Assembly: GCF_005543295.1 (NCBI RefSeq)
Contig: NZ_SRSG01000003.1
Coordinates: forward strand, 60,869-124,868
Reading direction: 5' to 3'
Length of the DNA: 64,000 nucleotides
DNA from: Halalkalirubrum salinum
Lineage (GTDB): Archaea > Halobacteriota > Halobacteria > Halobacteriales > Haloferacaceae
Shown here: one piece after another, positions 50,764 to 59,854 of the stretch
Position numbering within the stretch: the first letter of the stretch is position 1
Layout of the letters: each line of letters begins with the position of its first letter
Notes under the pieces: model-generated
Seen by the model: only the letters and a program-made list of their open reading frames with translations
What the model was told of the DNA's origin: nothing
Database searches by the model: none
Program-made: the position numbers and the translations under genes

Positions 50764-53346
50764 TCACACAGCGTCCTCGGATTGGGTTGGCTGTATGATT
50801 GTTTCAGCGGCCACAGCGAGTTCGTCGGCGCGATCGATCCACACCGCGACGAATGCAGACAGTGACTCGGTGGCCGCTAGATCCCCAAGCGGATCCGCAT
50901 CCAGGACTGCCGGCCGGTCGCCGACGCCCTCACGATCGCGTTCGTGTGTTGCCTCAAGCTCCCCCGCAAGCCGATCGATCACGGCAGCGAGCGCGTCTGT
51001 CAATACTTCACGGGTAACAGCCTCCAGCCCGTCGAGATCCGGGGTGCCGAAAAGCGGGTCCATCGTCGCGACCACTGTCGCCATGGACTCGACGGTTCCC
51101 GCAGTCGCTTCGTCGTAGGCTGCTGATACGGGATGAGACTGCGCGTCCAACAGTACATCCCGGAGTGTGACGAGCCGATCGCCGGCTAGCGCCGCCCGGA
51201 TCTCGTCACCGATCGGTTTGGGATCGGGTGGAGGCGCTCTCTCGTTGTCTCCGATCGAAAGGTCGACAGGCTCGATATCGTCAGAACCGGCGTGCAGGGT
51301 TGCTGCGTTTTGTTCACACTGAACGACGGCGCGCGAAAGCGTCGTCGCTGCGTCGGCCAATCCTGCGGCGCTAGCGCGCTCTGAGAGCGTCTCGAGCCGA
51401 TTGGCGGCCTCCCTGTAGGCGCTCGCCGCTTCCGAGCGATCGCCAGCGCGGGCAGCGGTTGCTGCGGCGTCAGTGGTTGCATTGATCTGGTCGACTCGGC
51501 CGCGTAGCTCACCCCGTCTGACGAACAGCCGGACTACACGGACTCGATCCGACTGGATTCCGACCTGCGTTCTGGCCTCTCGTAGCGCCGAAAGGCCGAT
51601 CGAGAGTGTCTGCCGGCGAACCGATCGATCGTGCGTGTGGGCGTCGCCGTGACCGCGGTCCTCAGTCGAGCGATCGTGGTCTCCACTCCACGGATCACTG
51701 TGACTATCACTAATCGAGCGATTGCCGTACGTTTCGATTGCGACGGCGTGCAACACCGTCGCCTGTCCATCGATGAGGAGAGATAGTGTTTGGCTGATCC
51801 GCTTTTCATCGGTCTGAAGCCCGCTTTCGATCGCTGCGGCGCGCGCCCGAAGGTACGCCTCGATCGCGATCGTGTACGCGTTTGCCGCCGCAGTAAGCGC
51901 GCCGTGGTCGATCGCACGATCGCCCCGGCAGATCGCTTCCCAGCCAGTTCCGGCGGCCGCCCGAACCGTCTCCCGCGACGTCGTGACTGACCGGTCTTCG
52001 ACTGCGGCTAATCGGGTGAGTAACTCGCCGATCGACAGGTCGGACTGCTCGGGGGAAGCTGTCTCGATCGCGGCTGCGGAACTCAGCGCAAGCGCTGCTT
52101 CCAGCCGTGCGAGCAACGCATCGATCGGCAGCGATCGCCGCGACTTCTGCACCGAATCGAGCTGCTGGACGACGAGTTCGACCAGCCCGCCTGAGCCGCC
52201 GATTGCGGCCGCAACTGCGTCCTCAGACAGCGATCTTGCCGTTTCCTGATCCCTAGCGTCATGTGCAGCTTGAGCGTCTGAGAGATCGACCGTTGCGATC
52301 GACAGCGACCCGGTCTCGGGCTCAATCGCCTCCATGAATCGCGAGACTCCGTCGAGATAGGCGTCAACTGGTGGCGTCAACTCGGCGATCGACACTGCCA
52401 GCGCCGCTGCGGCCGCTGCCTTCGTTTTATTTCCACCAACCAAGCTTCCCTGGGCGGTTTCGAGGAACCGATCGGCCGCCGGGAGCCGAACCGGCGCGGC
52501 GGCGACGATCGATTCAGCGTCTTCGACGGCTTTACTCGCGTCTGTGTGCGTCTCGGTGCGGGCTGTACTCTTCGAGACGGCGTTCGCGATCGCCTCCATA
52601 TCCCGGATTGCCGCAGTGACGAACCGATCGTGGTACCACGCAAGCCTCGATTTGTCGAACACGACGGACCATCGCCGGGCGGCCACAACGACTACCCATG
52701 GTGCGGCGACTCCCACAAAGAATGAGCCGATACCGCCAGTCTGACCGGCGATCCATGCAGCTGTGACGGGAACGATCGCCACCACAGCGAGGGCGGTGAG
52801 CGCCTCGAACGCGATCGCAATTGGGTCCGTCCGGACGGTGCTAGCGTCTTCAAGAAACGCCGTCCGCAGTGCGATCGACAGGAGGTACAACACGACACTG
52901 GCCGCCGCACCGGCCGCGAGGTAGCGAGCGAACGCAGCCGTCTCGGGAAGTGCCCAGGTCGCGGCAAACGTCGTCAGCACGAGTGCGATCGCCGTGGTGA
53001 TCATGCCGTTCAGCCCAAACTCGAGCACAGCGACCGCGAGGATGAGCCCCCACAGCCCGAGCAGCCCGATCGCGAACCCAGCAGTTGCGGTCCCGAGCGA
53101 CGGCTGTCCGATCGAACCGAGGAGGATTGCAGCGATCGGCGCGACCACGATAACAGTTGCAGCGGCGGCCATACCCAGCCCAGTGACGGTTGAATCGACC
53201 TGTCGAGCCACGCGGTGAGTGCCATACAAGAGTGTCCCGACAGCAACACCGATCGCTGCGGGTAGCGTCCACTGGGAGGCAAGCCACAAGAGTCCGACTG
53301 CAACGACACTCTCGAGCGCGGCTGTCCAGAGCTGCCGACCCGTCAT
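50764..53346 (-). CDS. Large uncharacterised membrane-anchored alpha-helical protein
   Basis: An 860-residue protein. Residues 1-230 contain about seven membrane helices (LESVVAVGLLWLASQW, GMAAAATVIVVAPIAAILLG, AVAVLEFGLNGMITTAIALV, APWVVVVAARRWSVVF). The remaining 630 residues are soluble, Ala/Asp/Glu-rich and helical, with tetratricopeptide-like segments such as ALTAAANAYTIAIEAYLRARA and AGDRSEAASAYREAANRLETL. No catalytic motif is visible. It starts 64 bases from the kae1-bud32 stop. A scaffold or sensor role is guesswork. Confidence 0.65.
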   Translation of the reverse strand: MTGRQLWTAALESVVAVGLLWLASQWTLPAAIGVAVGTLLYGTHRVARQVDSTVTGLGMAAAATVIVVAPIAAILLGSIGQPSLGTATAGFAIGLLGLWGLILAVAVLEFGLNGMITTAIALVLTTFAATWALPETAAFARYLAAGAAASVVLYLLSIALRTAFLEDASTVRTDPIAIAFEALTALAVVAIVPVTAAWIAGQTGGIGSFFVGVAAPWVVVVAARRWSVVFDKSRLAWYHDRFVTAAIRDMEAIANAVSKSTARTETHTDASKAVEDAESIVAAAPVRLPAADRFLETAQGSLVGGNKTKAAAAAALAVSIAELTPPVDAYLDGVSRFMEAIEPETGSLSIATVDLSDAQAAHDARDQETARSLSEDAVAAAIGGSGGLVELVVQQLDSVQKSRRSLPIDALLARLEAALALSSAAAIETASPEQSDLSIGELLTRLAAVEDRSVTTSRETVRAAAGTGWEAICRGDRAIDHGALTAAANAYTIAIEAYLRARAAAIESGLQTDEKRISQTLSLLIDGQATVLHAVAIETYGNRSISDSHSDPWSGDHDRSTEDRGHGDAHTHDRSVRRQTLSIGLSALREARTQVGIQSDRVRVVRLFVRRGELRGRVDQINATTDAAATAARAGDRSEAASAYREAANRLETLSERASAAGLADAATTLSRAVVQCEQNAATLHAGSDDIEPVDLSIGDNERAPPPDPKPIGDEIRAALAGDRLVTLRDVLLDAQSHPVSAAYDEATAGTVESMATVVATMDPLFGTPDLDGLEAVTREVLTDALAAVIDRLAGELEATHERDREGVGDRPAVLDADPLGDLAATESLSAFVAVWIDRADELAVAAETIIQPTQSEDAV

Positions 53347-53410
53347 TCGCGCTCACCACCACGCAGCGTTCGGTGAGTTGTGCGATCGCCATCGGGAGAT
53401 CGACGCCCGG

Positions 53411-55051
53411 TCACGCATCGGCCTGATATCGACCGCGGCCCTCGACCGTTCGGAGCCGCTCAATTGTCGCCGGGTCACCGACAGAGCGATAGCCCGATTC
53501 GACTGCCTCGTATAACGCGTCTGGGTCACTTGCGGTCCCCCCAAGGCTCTGTTTGAACACGTGGAGATCCATCGCGTGATCCTCGACGTGGCCCGTGTGA
53601 AAGCCCAGCCCAAAGTCAATGAGGTAGGTCCGATCGGCGCCAATCCGAACGTTGCGGGTCGTCGGATCGCCGTGGACGATGCCCGCCTGGTGGAGCCGCG
53701 CGAGATGTGCACCGACGGTTCGGACGCGATCGGCTGTCAGCGCCGCGGCAAGGTCGTCGGTGCCGACGTGGTCAAAGGTGATCGTCGCGGCAGCGACGTC
53801 GACGTCGAAAACGAGCGGTGTCGGCACGCCTGCGCGTCTGGCCTCGCTCGTGAGCCGCGCCTCCGAGACCGTCCGCTCGCGCCGCAGGGTCTGATCGAGC
53901 GTCGGGTGTCGGTACGGCTTCTCGAGGCGACGCTTGCGGACGAACGGCGGATCGATCGTCTCACCGGTTGGAGCGTCACGAACGATCTCGACGATCGCTT
54001 CTGCGCCCCGAAGCGAGTCAGCGGTCGCCCCGCTTCGAGCGACGGACTCCTCGTCGCCCCGCCAGGTCACCGGAACCTGATCTGGCCGGAAGTTCGGATC
54101 GATCGCAGAGTCCGCAATGTCGACTGTATCGTCGGCCGCGTACATCTTCGCACCGAGGACGGCGATCATCCCGGCGTTGTCCCGCAAAAACCGCGGTTCT
54201 GGCGCGTGAAACGACGCGCCACGGGCCTCACACATCGTCGTCAGCATCTCCTGTAGCCGGGCGTTCTGTCCGACACCGCCGCCGAGGACCAGCTCGTCTG
54301 TCCCAGTCAGCGACAGTGCACGTTCTGTGACTTCCGTCAGCATCGCAAAGATGTGTTCTTGGAGCGAAAAACAGATGTCTTCGATCGCTTCGCCGTCGTC
54401 AGCGGCCTGTTTGGCCGCGCTCATGATCCCCGAAAACGAGAAATCCATTCCTTTGACTACGTACGGCAACTCGATGAACTCCCCGTCGCGGGCGGCCTGT
54501 TCGACCTTTGGCCCGCCTGGGTGCGACCAGCCGATGTGGCGGGTGAACTTGTCGATCGCGTTGCCAACGCCGGTGTCCATCGTCTCGCCCAACACGCGGT
54601 ACCGGCCGTTGTGATACCCCAGCAGGTGCGCGTTTGCGCCGCTCGCGTTCAGACACACCGGTGAGTCGAACCCTGACTCGTGTCGACCGATCTCGAGGTG
54701 GGCGACCATGTGGTTGACCCCGACAAGCGGAACCGAGAGTGTCCCGGCAAGCGCTCGGGCGGCGGTCCCAACAATCCGGAGACACGGTCCGAGTCCGGGT
54801 CCTCGCGAGAACGCGACACAGTCGATCGGCGGCCCGTCGCGACTCGCTGGGGCTGTTTCGGCGGCCAACTCAAGGACGTGTTCGACGACCTGCGGGATCG
54901 CCGTTCCCATGTGCTCTGCGGCCTCGCGCGGGTGAATACCGCCGCTGTCGGGCTCGTAGGGGTCAGATTCGATATGAACGGTGTCGGTCTCGGTATCGTA
55001 CAGGGCCGCGCTCGCAGCCCACGCGGTTCCCTCGATACCGAGGACGCGCAT
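53411..55051 (-). CDS. kae1: Bifunctional Kae1-Bud32 (t6A synthase / KEOPS kinase)
   Basis: A 546-residue fusion. Kae1 (residues 1-330): MRVLGIEGTAWAASAALYD, metal His pair in VGVNHMVAHLEIGR, DTGVGNAIDKFTRHIG, and GGGVGQNARLQEML. It transfers threonylcarbamoyl to A37 of ANN-decoding tRNAs. Bud32 (about 355-546): GAEAIVEIVRDAPTGETI with an upstream basic patch, VHGDPTTRNVRIG catalytic loop and YLIDFGLGFHTG metal loop. The fusion of two KEOPS subunits is typical of haloarchaea and Methanocaldococcus. It is followed by a large unknown gene and preceded by rps24e only six bases away. Confidence 0.96.
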   Translation of the reverse strand: MRVLGIEGTAWAASAALYDTETDTVHIESDPYEPDSGGIHPREAAEHMGTAIPQVVEHVLELAAETAPASRDGPPIDCVAFSRGPGLGPCLRIVGTAARALAGTLSVPLVGVNHMVAHLEIGRHESGFDSPVCLNASGANAHLLGYHNGRYRVLGETMDTGVGNAIDKFTRHIGWSHPGGPKVEQAARDGEFIELPYVVKGMDFSFSGIMSAAKQAADDGEAIEDICFSLQEHIFAMLTEVTERALSLTGTDELVLGGGVGQNARLQEMLTTMCEARGASFHAPEPRFLRDNAGMIAVLGAKMYAADDTVDIADSAIDPNFRPDQVPVTWRGDEESVARSGATADSLRGAEAIVEIVRDAPTGETIDPPFVRKRRLEKPYRHPTLDQTLRRERTVSEARLTSEARRAGVPTPLVFDVDVAAATITFDHVGTDDLAAALTADRVRTVGAHLARLHQAGIVHGDPTTRNVRIGADRTYLIDFGLGFHTGHVEDHAMDLHVFKQSLGGTASDPDALYEAVESGYRSVGDPATIERLRTVEGRGRYQADA

Positions 55052-55057
55052 GCCGCG

Positions 55058-55372
55058 TTAGGCTTCCTCTGGTTCCGCGTCGGCGCCCTCGTCGGCCTCG
55101 ATCTTGTTCCGATCGAGCATGTACGCCTGTTCGACGTCGCGGGCGAATTCGGCGGATTCGTAGACCTTCGCGTAGCCAACGGTCTTTCGCATTCCGAACT
55201 TGGTCTTCAGTTCGTGGACGACAACTTCCGAGGACGACTTGTCGAGTTTGGCCGCCAACGAGTCACGAACCGACAGCCGTGAAGGTGTTGCGTCGTCGTG
55301 GACGATCTGGAATCGGACGTCTGAGCGGTGCAACATCGGATTTTCTTCCTGGGAGATGATTTCGACTTCCAT
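55058..55372 (-). CDS. rps24e: 30S ribosomal protein S24e
   Basis: A 104-residue protein: MEVEIISQEENPMLHRSDVRF, RLSVRDSLAAKLDKSSSEVVVHELKTKFG (split: two adjacent strands) and KTVGYAKVYESAEFARDVEQ match eS24. The acidic tail (DEGADAEPEEA) is halophilic. Its stop lies six bases before kae1 on the same strand, so they are one transcript. The small rps27ae gene often found between them is absent here. Confidence 0.94.
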   Translation of the reverse strand: MEVEIISQEENPMLHRSDVRFQIVHDDATPSRLSVRDSLAAKLDKSSSEVVVHELKTKFGMRKTVGYAKVYESAEFARDVEQAYMLDRNKIEADEGADAEPEEA

Positions 55373-55574
55373 TGGTTAGTTACCCTAATGTGCCGGCGAA
55401 AGCAGTAAAAGGATTTCGAAGGGACGTTTCGCGGCGGTTTGCGGCGTTCGAGCCGATCGTGGCCGTCTCGGTCGATCGACATTGATCGTCAGATTCGATC
55501 GACCGCTGCGGTATTCCCGTCCGATGAGATTCCGAGCGACGCTTTTTGAACCTCGTTGCGTAGCTCTAATTGTC

Positions 55575-56243
55575 ATGAGTTCACACGACACGCGTCCGCC
55601 GAAGGCCCTCCCCCCAGGGGAGGCGATCGGCTGTCTGCCCGAATCCCCACGAACGCAGGTCGATGGGTGGGATCCCCGTGAGTGCGTCGGGACACCGCAC
55701 TGTCCGCCGCGGTGTCCGGTGTTCGTCGACAAGACGGGCGTACGGACGATCGTTCGGCCGATGCGGTCGTTCGATCGTGAGCCACTCGTGGGGATGTACG
55801 AAACATTCGACAGAGCTCACGTTGCCCAGTCACTCCCGCCGGCGACGACAGCCCGAACCGAACAGTGGCTCGACATGCTCACCGCAGAGGGCCACAACGT
55901 CGTCGCCGAACGCCACGGCGAACTCGTCGGCCACGCGGTCTATACCCCAACAGACGATCCCGAGCCAGAACTCGCGGTGTTTGTCGATCCGGACTACCAC
56001 GATCGGGGGATCGGAACCGAACTGTGCAAACACGTCATCGCCCACGCGGCGGCCAACGGCCACGAGGCGATCGTATTAGAGGTCGAACGGACGAACCACG
56101 CGGCGCTGTCGGTCTATAGACGACTCGGGTTCGAGACCACAGAGACCAACCGCTTCGTCAAGTCAATGCGATTATCGCTGTCAAAAGACGTGGCGACGAT
56201 CGTCCAGCTTCCGCCGAACGCCAGACGGCACTACGAACGCTGA
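55575..56243 (+). CDS. GNAT-family N-acetyltransferase
   Basis: A 222-residue protein. An unusual N-terminal 60 residues with Cys residues (GCLPESPRT, RECVGTPHCPPRCP) precede a GNAT domain: TIVRPMRSFDREPLVGMYE, HVVAE-type motif C region, ELAVFVDPDYHDRGIGTELCKHV (acetyl-CoA loop RGIGT) and NHAALSVYRRLGFETTE. The target is unknown. The Cys/Pro-rich leader (four Cys within 60 residues) could bind metal. ATG 55575 is supported by the frame's protein-like start MSSHDTRPP. Confidence 0.85.
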   Translation: MSSHDTRPPKALPPGEAIGCLPESPRTQVDGWDPRECVGTPHCPPRCPVFVDKTGVRTIVRPMRSFDREPLVGMYETFDRAHVAQSLPPATTARTEQWLDMLTAEGHNVVAERHGELVGHAVYTPTDDPEPELAVFVDPDYHDRGIGTELCKHVIAHAAANGHEAIVLEVERTNHAALSVYRRLGFETTETNRFVKSMRLSLSKDVATIVQLPPNARRHYER

Positions 56244-56297
56244 CTCGGATTTCAGGAGGGTGTTTCCGCTACCGATCGTAAACCCCCGACAAGACAC

Positions 56298-56855
56298 CTA
56301 CTCTGCAATCAGCCGATCGTACATCGCCGTCGTGTCTCCATCAAGTTGGCTGAACAGCTCACGGGCCTCGTTCTGCGCCGTTTCTGTCACTGCCACTAGC
56401 ACCATTCCCTCGTCTGGCTGGCCATAGACAATAGACGCACCGAGTGGCGCAGCCAAGATTGCCGGGAGGGTCAACAGGTCTTCCTCGCCAGTGACGTAGA
56501 TTACAGTCGAATCGTCCGCTATGAGGGCGTCTCGGAGGGCGTCGATCGCCTCGGGGCTGATCGCCGCCGCGGGATTCTCGACGGCAATCCGATCGGCATC
56601 GCCGTCGAGTACCCGAGCGATATCCTCGCCGACGGCCTCGCGTTTCGTCTTTCCGTCGATAATCGCGACTGCGGGGTCGACGCCGGCGACGCGGAGGTGG
56701 TAGGTAACGACGTCGCCGATCGCAACAATCAGCCGCTCGCGATCGTACTCAGCGGCAGTCGAGTCGGCTGCTGCAAGGAGCTCGTCGGTCTCGGTGTACA
56801 CCGGACCAAGAGGCTCCTTAAACGCTGATCGAAGCGACTCCGGGAGCGTGAGCAT
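56298..56855 (-). CDS. GTP-dependent dephospho-CoA kinase (DUF359)
   Basis: A 185-residue protein of the archaeal DUF359 family, which phosphorylates dephospho-CoA to CoA with GTP. Conserved motifs: LIVAIGDVVTYHLRVAGVDP, AIIDGKTKREAV, and VENPAAAISPEAIDAL then VYVTGEEDLLTLPAILAAP (VTGEEDL). It lies in its usual place between spt4 and ribosomal genes, transcribed with them on the minus strand. Length is normal. Confidence 0.9.
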   Translation of the reverse strand: MLTLPESLRSAFKEPLGPVYTETDELLAAADSTAAEYDRERLIVAIGDVVTYHLRVAGVDPAVAIIDGKTKREAVGEDIARVLDGDADRIAVENPAAAISPEAIDALRDALIADDSTVIYVTGEEDLLTLPAILAAPLGASIVYGQPDEGMVLVAVTETAQNEARELFSQLDGDTTAMYDRLIAE

Positions 56856-56866
56856 CGTCCGATCGC

Positions 56867-57064
56867 TCAGCGAACCTTCAGGGCGTAGCCGCCGGGGTCA
56901 GTGACGTTCATCTCCTCGGCGACCTCGCTTTGTTCGGGATGGGTAATCACGACGTATCCCGACCAGTCTTCGGTAAGACTCGACGAGCCACACAGCTCAC
57001 AGCTTTGGGCGTCGGGATCGTTCACGAAGTGACACTCCCGACACGCCATCCGCGTCCGGGCCAT
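56867..57064 (-). CDS. spt4: Transcription elongation factor Spt4
   Basis: A 65-residue protein with the Spt4 zinc site: MACRECHFV and SCELCGSSSLTEDWSGYVVI, giving four Cys. It pairs with Spt5/NusG to keep RNA polymerase processive. Its start codon overlaps the rpoE stop by one base, so it is coupled to the Rpo7 gene, a typical archaeal arrangement. Confidence 0.93.
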   Translation of the reverse strand: MARTRMACRECHFVNDPDAQSCELCGSSSLTEDWSGYVVITHPEQSEVAEEMNVTDPGGYALKVR

Positions 57065-57642
57065 CAGTCTTCACCCGCCGGTGCGTCCTGTGCGCGGCGA
57101 CGCCTGTCGCGTTCGAGCCACGCGTGCTTGCCCAACCCCGGTTGTTTCGCCGTCAGGCCGATCTTCGAGTCCCGAGGGTTCCGCTCGTCGATGCTCTTCG
57201 TGACGATGCGGACCCGAACGGGATCTTCGACCCCGAGCGTTTCGTTCGATTCCGTCGACGCGAGCTGTTGGTTCTCGCCGTCGAACGCGAGGTACTGGTC
57301 GGAGATCTGCGAGACGTGCAACAGCCCGTCGATCGGGCCGATCCCGACGAACGCGCCGAACTCGACAACCTCGACGACGGTCCCGTCGGCGACCTCCTGC
57401 ATGTCGGGGTCGAACGTGATCGCGTCGAACTCCGCTTCGTAGTAGACGCCGGGTCGGTTTGGCAGCACCGCTCCCTCGCCGATGTCGTGAACCTCAGTGA
57501 CGCTCACAACGCTGCCGACGTCTTCGTCCATTCGTCCTTCGAGTTTGTCCTGAAGCAGGGCTTTCACCCGCTCCGGGGTTACATCCGCCAAGTGTTTCGG
57601 CGGCACCTCGACCGTATCCTTGAGTCGTACCCGTTTGTACAT
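57064..57642 (-). CDS. rpoE1: DNA-directed RNA polymerase subunit E' (Rpo7)
   Basis: A 192-residue stalk subunit. The N-terminal half (MYKRVRLKDTVEVPPKHLAD, GSVVSVTEVHDIGEGAVLPN, VYYEAEFDAITFDPDM) is the RNP-like tip domain; residues about 85-165 are an S1/OB fold (VVEVVEFGAFVGIGPIDGLLHVSQIS split into two strands). A basic C-terminal tail follows. With Rpo4 it forms the stalk that binds nascent RNA. Spt4 follows on the same mRNA. Confidence 0.95.
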   Translation of the reverse strand: MYKRVRLKDTVEVPPKHLADVTPERVKALLQDKLEGRMDEDVGSVVSVTEVHDIGEGAVLPNRPGVYYEAEFDAITFDPDMQEVADGTVVEVVEFGAFVGIGPIDGLLHVSQISDQYLAFDGENQQLASTESNETLGVEDPVRVRIVTKSIDERNPRDSKIGLTAKQPGLGKHAWLERDRRRRAQDAPAGED

Positions 57643-57643
57643 G

Positions 57644-58030
57644 TTATGGCTCTGTTACTCTCAGTGTGTGCTCACCCCTTAAACCGATTACGCGAACGCC
57701 GCGTTCGAGCAATCGATCGCGCAGCGGGGCGTCGTTCGTCACGACGTAGTCGATATCACCGTTCGAAGCGAGTTCGACGATCGCGTCGTCTGCGTACGAC
57801 GCGTCGGTCCGAACCGTCCGACACCGCGTTGCCAGGTCGCAGCCGACCGCCGCGGCGGTCGCTTCCACACCAGCGCCCACAGAGAGCGATCGCAACTCCT
57901 CGAGAACCGCCTCGGGGATCACGAGGTCGATCGAGCCGAGCCCGAACAGCCGATCGAGCTCGTCGAACACCCGAACGTCGAGTTCGACCGGCATCATGAG
58001 CGCGTTCGTATCCAGTGCGACTGTCGGCAT
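57644..58030 (-). CDS. PIN-domain nuclease, Fcf1-like
   Basis: A 128-residue single PIN domain with acidic residues in ALDTNALMMPVE, IPEAVLEELRSL, ADDAIVELASNG and YVVTNDAPLRDRL. Archaeal members of this position (between rpoE and aIF2-gamma) are predicted rRNA-processing nucleases of the Fcf1/Utp24 type. It is two bases from rpoE and seven from the aIF2-gamma stop, so it belongs to the same operon. Confidence 0.85.
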   Translation of the reverse strand: MPTVALDTNALMMPVELDVRVFDELDRLFGLGSIDLVIPEAVLEELRSLSVGAGVEATAAAVGCDLATRCRTVRTDASYADDAIVELASNGDIDYVVTNDAPLRDRLLERGVRVIGLRGEHTLRVTEP

Positions 58031-58036
58031 ACCCGG

Positions 58037-59269
58037 TCAGTCTCGCAGTGTTCCGACGCCGATCAGCCGCCAGCGCGCGCCCACACGGCGGTTGATCGCG
58101 ATCTTCGCCCCATCGGCCGCACAGACTGGCCGCTTGAGTTTGACCTCGCACTCGCCGCTGCGAGCGCTTGTGACCGCCCCGACGGTGGTCGCTGTCCCGA
58201 CGGTGAGCATCAGCGTCTCACCGGTCGAGATCTCGTCGACTTCGCCGTCCTCGCCCACGACGCGATCGAGCAGTTCGACCTCCATCTCGAAGGCTTCTCG
58301 CGTTGGCGGCAGCGTTCCGGGTGTGCCGGCGACCTGTCCAGCCAGCGCATCGCCCTTCGTGAGGCTCGGATCAAGGCCGGTGCCGACGCCGATCAGCCCG
58401 CCTGGCGTGACCGTTTCGGCGCTTTCGCCGCCGGCCTGCAGCGATCGGACGGTCGTCTCAAGCGCAATCCACTCGGTTTGGCCTCCCTCTTCGACCTGTC
58501 GGCCCGGTCGAAGCTGGATTTCGTCGCCGACAGAGAGCTCTCCGTCGACGAGGCTCCCCCCGACGACACCGCCAGAGAGGTTCTTCCAGGTCGTTCCCGG
58601 GCGGTTGATGTCGAAACTGCGGGCGACGAACATTCGCGGATCGTCCGCGCTGTCGCGGTCGGGCGTGGGGATCGTCTCCTCGATCGCGCCGATGAGCAGG
58701 TCCATGTTGACGTTTTGGCCCGCGCTGACGGGGACGATCGGCGCATTCTCCGCAACTGTTCCGGCGACAAACTCTTGGATCTGTTCGTAGTGGTTGATCG
58801 CCCGCTCGCGATCGACGAGGTCGACCTTGTTCTGGGCGATAACGATGTTGTCGATCCCGATGATGTCGAGCGCCATGAGGTGTTCTTCGGTTTGTGCCTG
58901 CGGCACATCTTCGGTCGCACTCACGACGAGCACCGCGCCGTCCATGAGCGCGGCACCCGACAGCATCGTCGCCATCAGCGTCTCGTGCCCGGGGGCGTCG
59001 ACGAACGACACCGTCCGCAACGCCTCGCTTTCTTCGCCGTTCGGACATGTCTTCTCGACAGTGTAACACTCGGGTTCGTCCACGCCAGGACACTTGCGGA
59101 ATGTTGCGTCCGCGTAGCCCAGTCGGATCGAAATCCCGCGCTTCATCTCCTCTGAGTGCTGGTCGGTCCACGACCCACTCAATGCCTGGACAAGCGTCGT
59201 TTTTCCGTGGTCGACGTGGCCGACGAGTCCGATGTTCACCTCCGGTTGTGTATGTTCTTGTGTCACCAT
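58037..59269 (-). CDS. eif2g: Translation initiation factor aIF2 subunit gamma
   Basis: A 410-residue GTPase, core of aIF2, which delivers Met-tRNAi to the ribosome. Motifs: [18 protein letters not shown] (G1), [13 protein letters not shown] (switch I), [13 protein letters not shown] (G3) and [13 protein letters not shown] (G4). The zinc knuckle region has [22 protein letters not shown], split by the usual insertion with four Cys. Domains II and III follow. ATG 59269 is preceded by a strong Shine-Dalgarno sequence. Confidence 0.96.
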   Translation of the reverse strand: MVTQEHTQPEVNIGLVGHVDHGKTTLVQALSGSWTDQHSEEMKRGISIRLGYADATFRKCPGVDEPECYTVEKTCPNGEESEALRTVSFVDAPGHETLMATMLSGAALMDGAVLVVSATEDVPQAQTEEHLMALDIIGIDNIVIAQNKVDLVDRERAINHYEQIQEFVAGTVAENAPIVPVSAGQNVNMDLLIGAIEETIPTPDRDSADDPRMFVARSFDINRPGTTWKNLSGGVVGGSLVDGELSVGDEIQLRPGRQVEEGGQTEWIALETTVRSLQAGGESAETVTPGGLIGVGTGLDPSLTKGDALAGQVAGTPGTLPPTREAFEMEVELLDRVVGEDGEVDEISTGETLMLTVGTATTVGAVTSARSGECEVKLKRPVCAADGAKIAINRRVGARWRLIGVGTLRD

Positions 59270-59271
59270 TG

Positions 59272-59278
59272 ACCTCCT
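59272..59278 (-). promoter_or_regulatory. Shine-Dalgarno of aIF2-gamma gene
   Basis: On the minus strand AGGAGGT lies directly before the CA-ATG start, a close match to the anti-SD of 16S rRNA. A TATA-like CTTTATC lies about 50 bases upstream of the start, which predicts a leader of some 25 bases. Confidence 0.6.
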
Positions 59279-59339
59279 AAGAGCAATCGTGTGGTGGATT
59301 TGCCCTGAGCGACTGATAAAGTTGCTGTTCTGTCGACGA

Positions 59340-59401
59340 ACGTGGTGGACAGTCTCACGCTGTGCGTCCGAAAAACGTGATAGACAGTCTCACGCCGTGC
59401 G
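59340..59401. repeat. 27-bp direct repeat upstream of aIF2-gamma gene
   Basis: Two copies (59340-59366 and 59375-59401) are identical except for three positions and share the core GACAGTCTCACGC. They lie 70-130 bases upstream of the aIF2-gamma start on its promoter side. They could be paired regulator sites or a local duplication. Confidence 0.75.
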
Positions 59402-59438
59402 CGCTGTGATCGGTTGGCGTTCGGCCTCGTTGCTGTGT

Positions 59439-59774
59439 TCAGCCGATCGCCGCGACAATCGTCACGAGATTCCACCCTGTGACGGCGATGCCGACAACTG
59501 ACAGCGCAAGCGGCACCGCCGATCGGGGTGGTGACCAAAGTACCCACCAGATCGCTGCAAACCCACACAGTGAGCCGACCTTCGCAGCAAGAAGTCCGAC
59601 GAGTCCATAGGCTTCGACGAGCGGCGCGACGATCGGCCCGGTCTCGGCGACACCAACGACCGAGAGCCCCCAGATCGTCGTTGTCGTATCTCCGACCCCA
59701 TACGTGAGCACGGCGATAAGCCAGAGCGTCCGCTCGCGATCGACAAGCCGATCAACCACAGACGACGAGGACAC
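59439..59774 (-). CDS. Small four-helix membrane protein, YGVGD family, second copy
   Basis: A 111-residue protein from GTG 59774. The four helices and their motifs match the protein at 31459: TYGVGDTTTTIWGLSV, VEAYGLVGLLAAKVGSLCG, an inner helix and VGIAVTGWNLVTIVAAIG. The N-terminus is Ser-rich and basic. Paralogy is clear by eye; function unknown. Confidence 0.75.
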   Translation of the reverse strand: MSSSSVVDRLVDRERTLWLIAVLTYGVGDTTTTIWGLSVVGVAETGPIVAPLVEAYGLVGLLAAKVGSLCGFAAIWWVLWSPPRSAVPLALSVVGIAVTGWNLVTIVAAIG

Positions 59775-59854
59775 ACCCCGTGGTACCGTCCGGAAGAATA
59801 TATACCCTTAGTTGACAGCGCACCGACAATCCATGGCGGCGGCCCGCGATCGAC

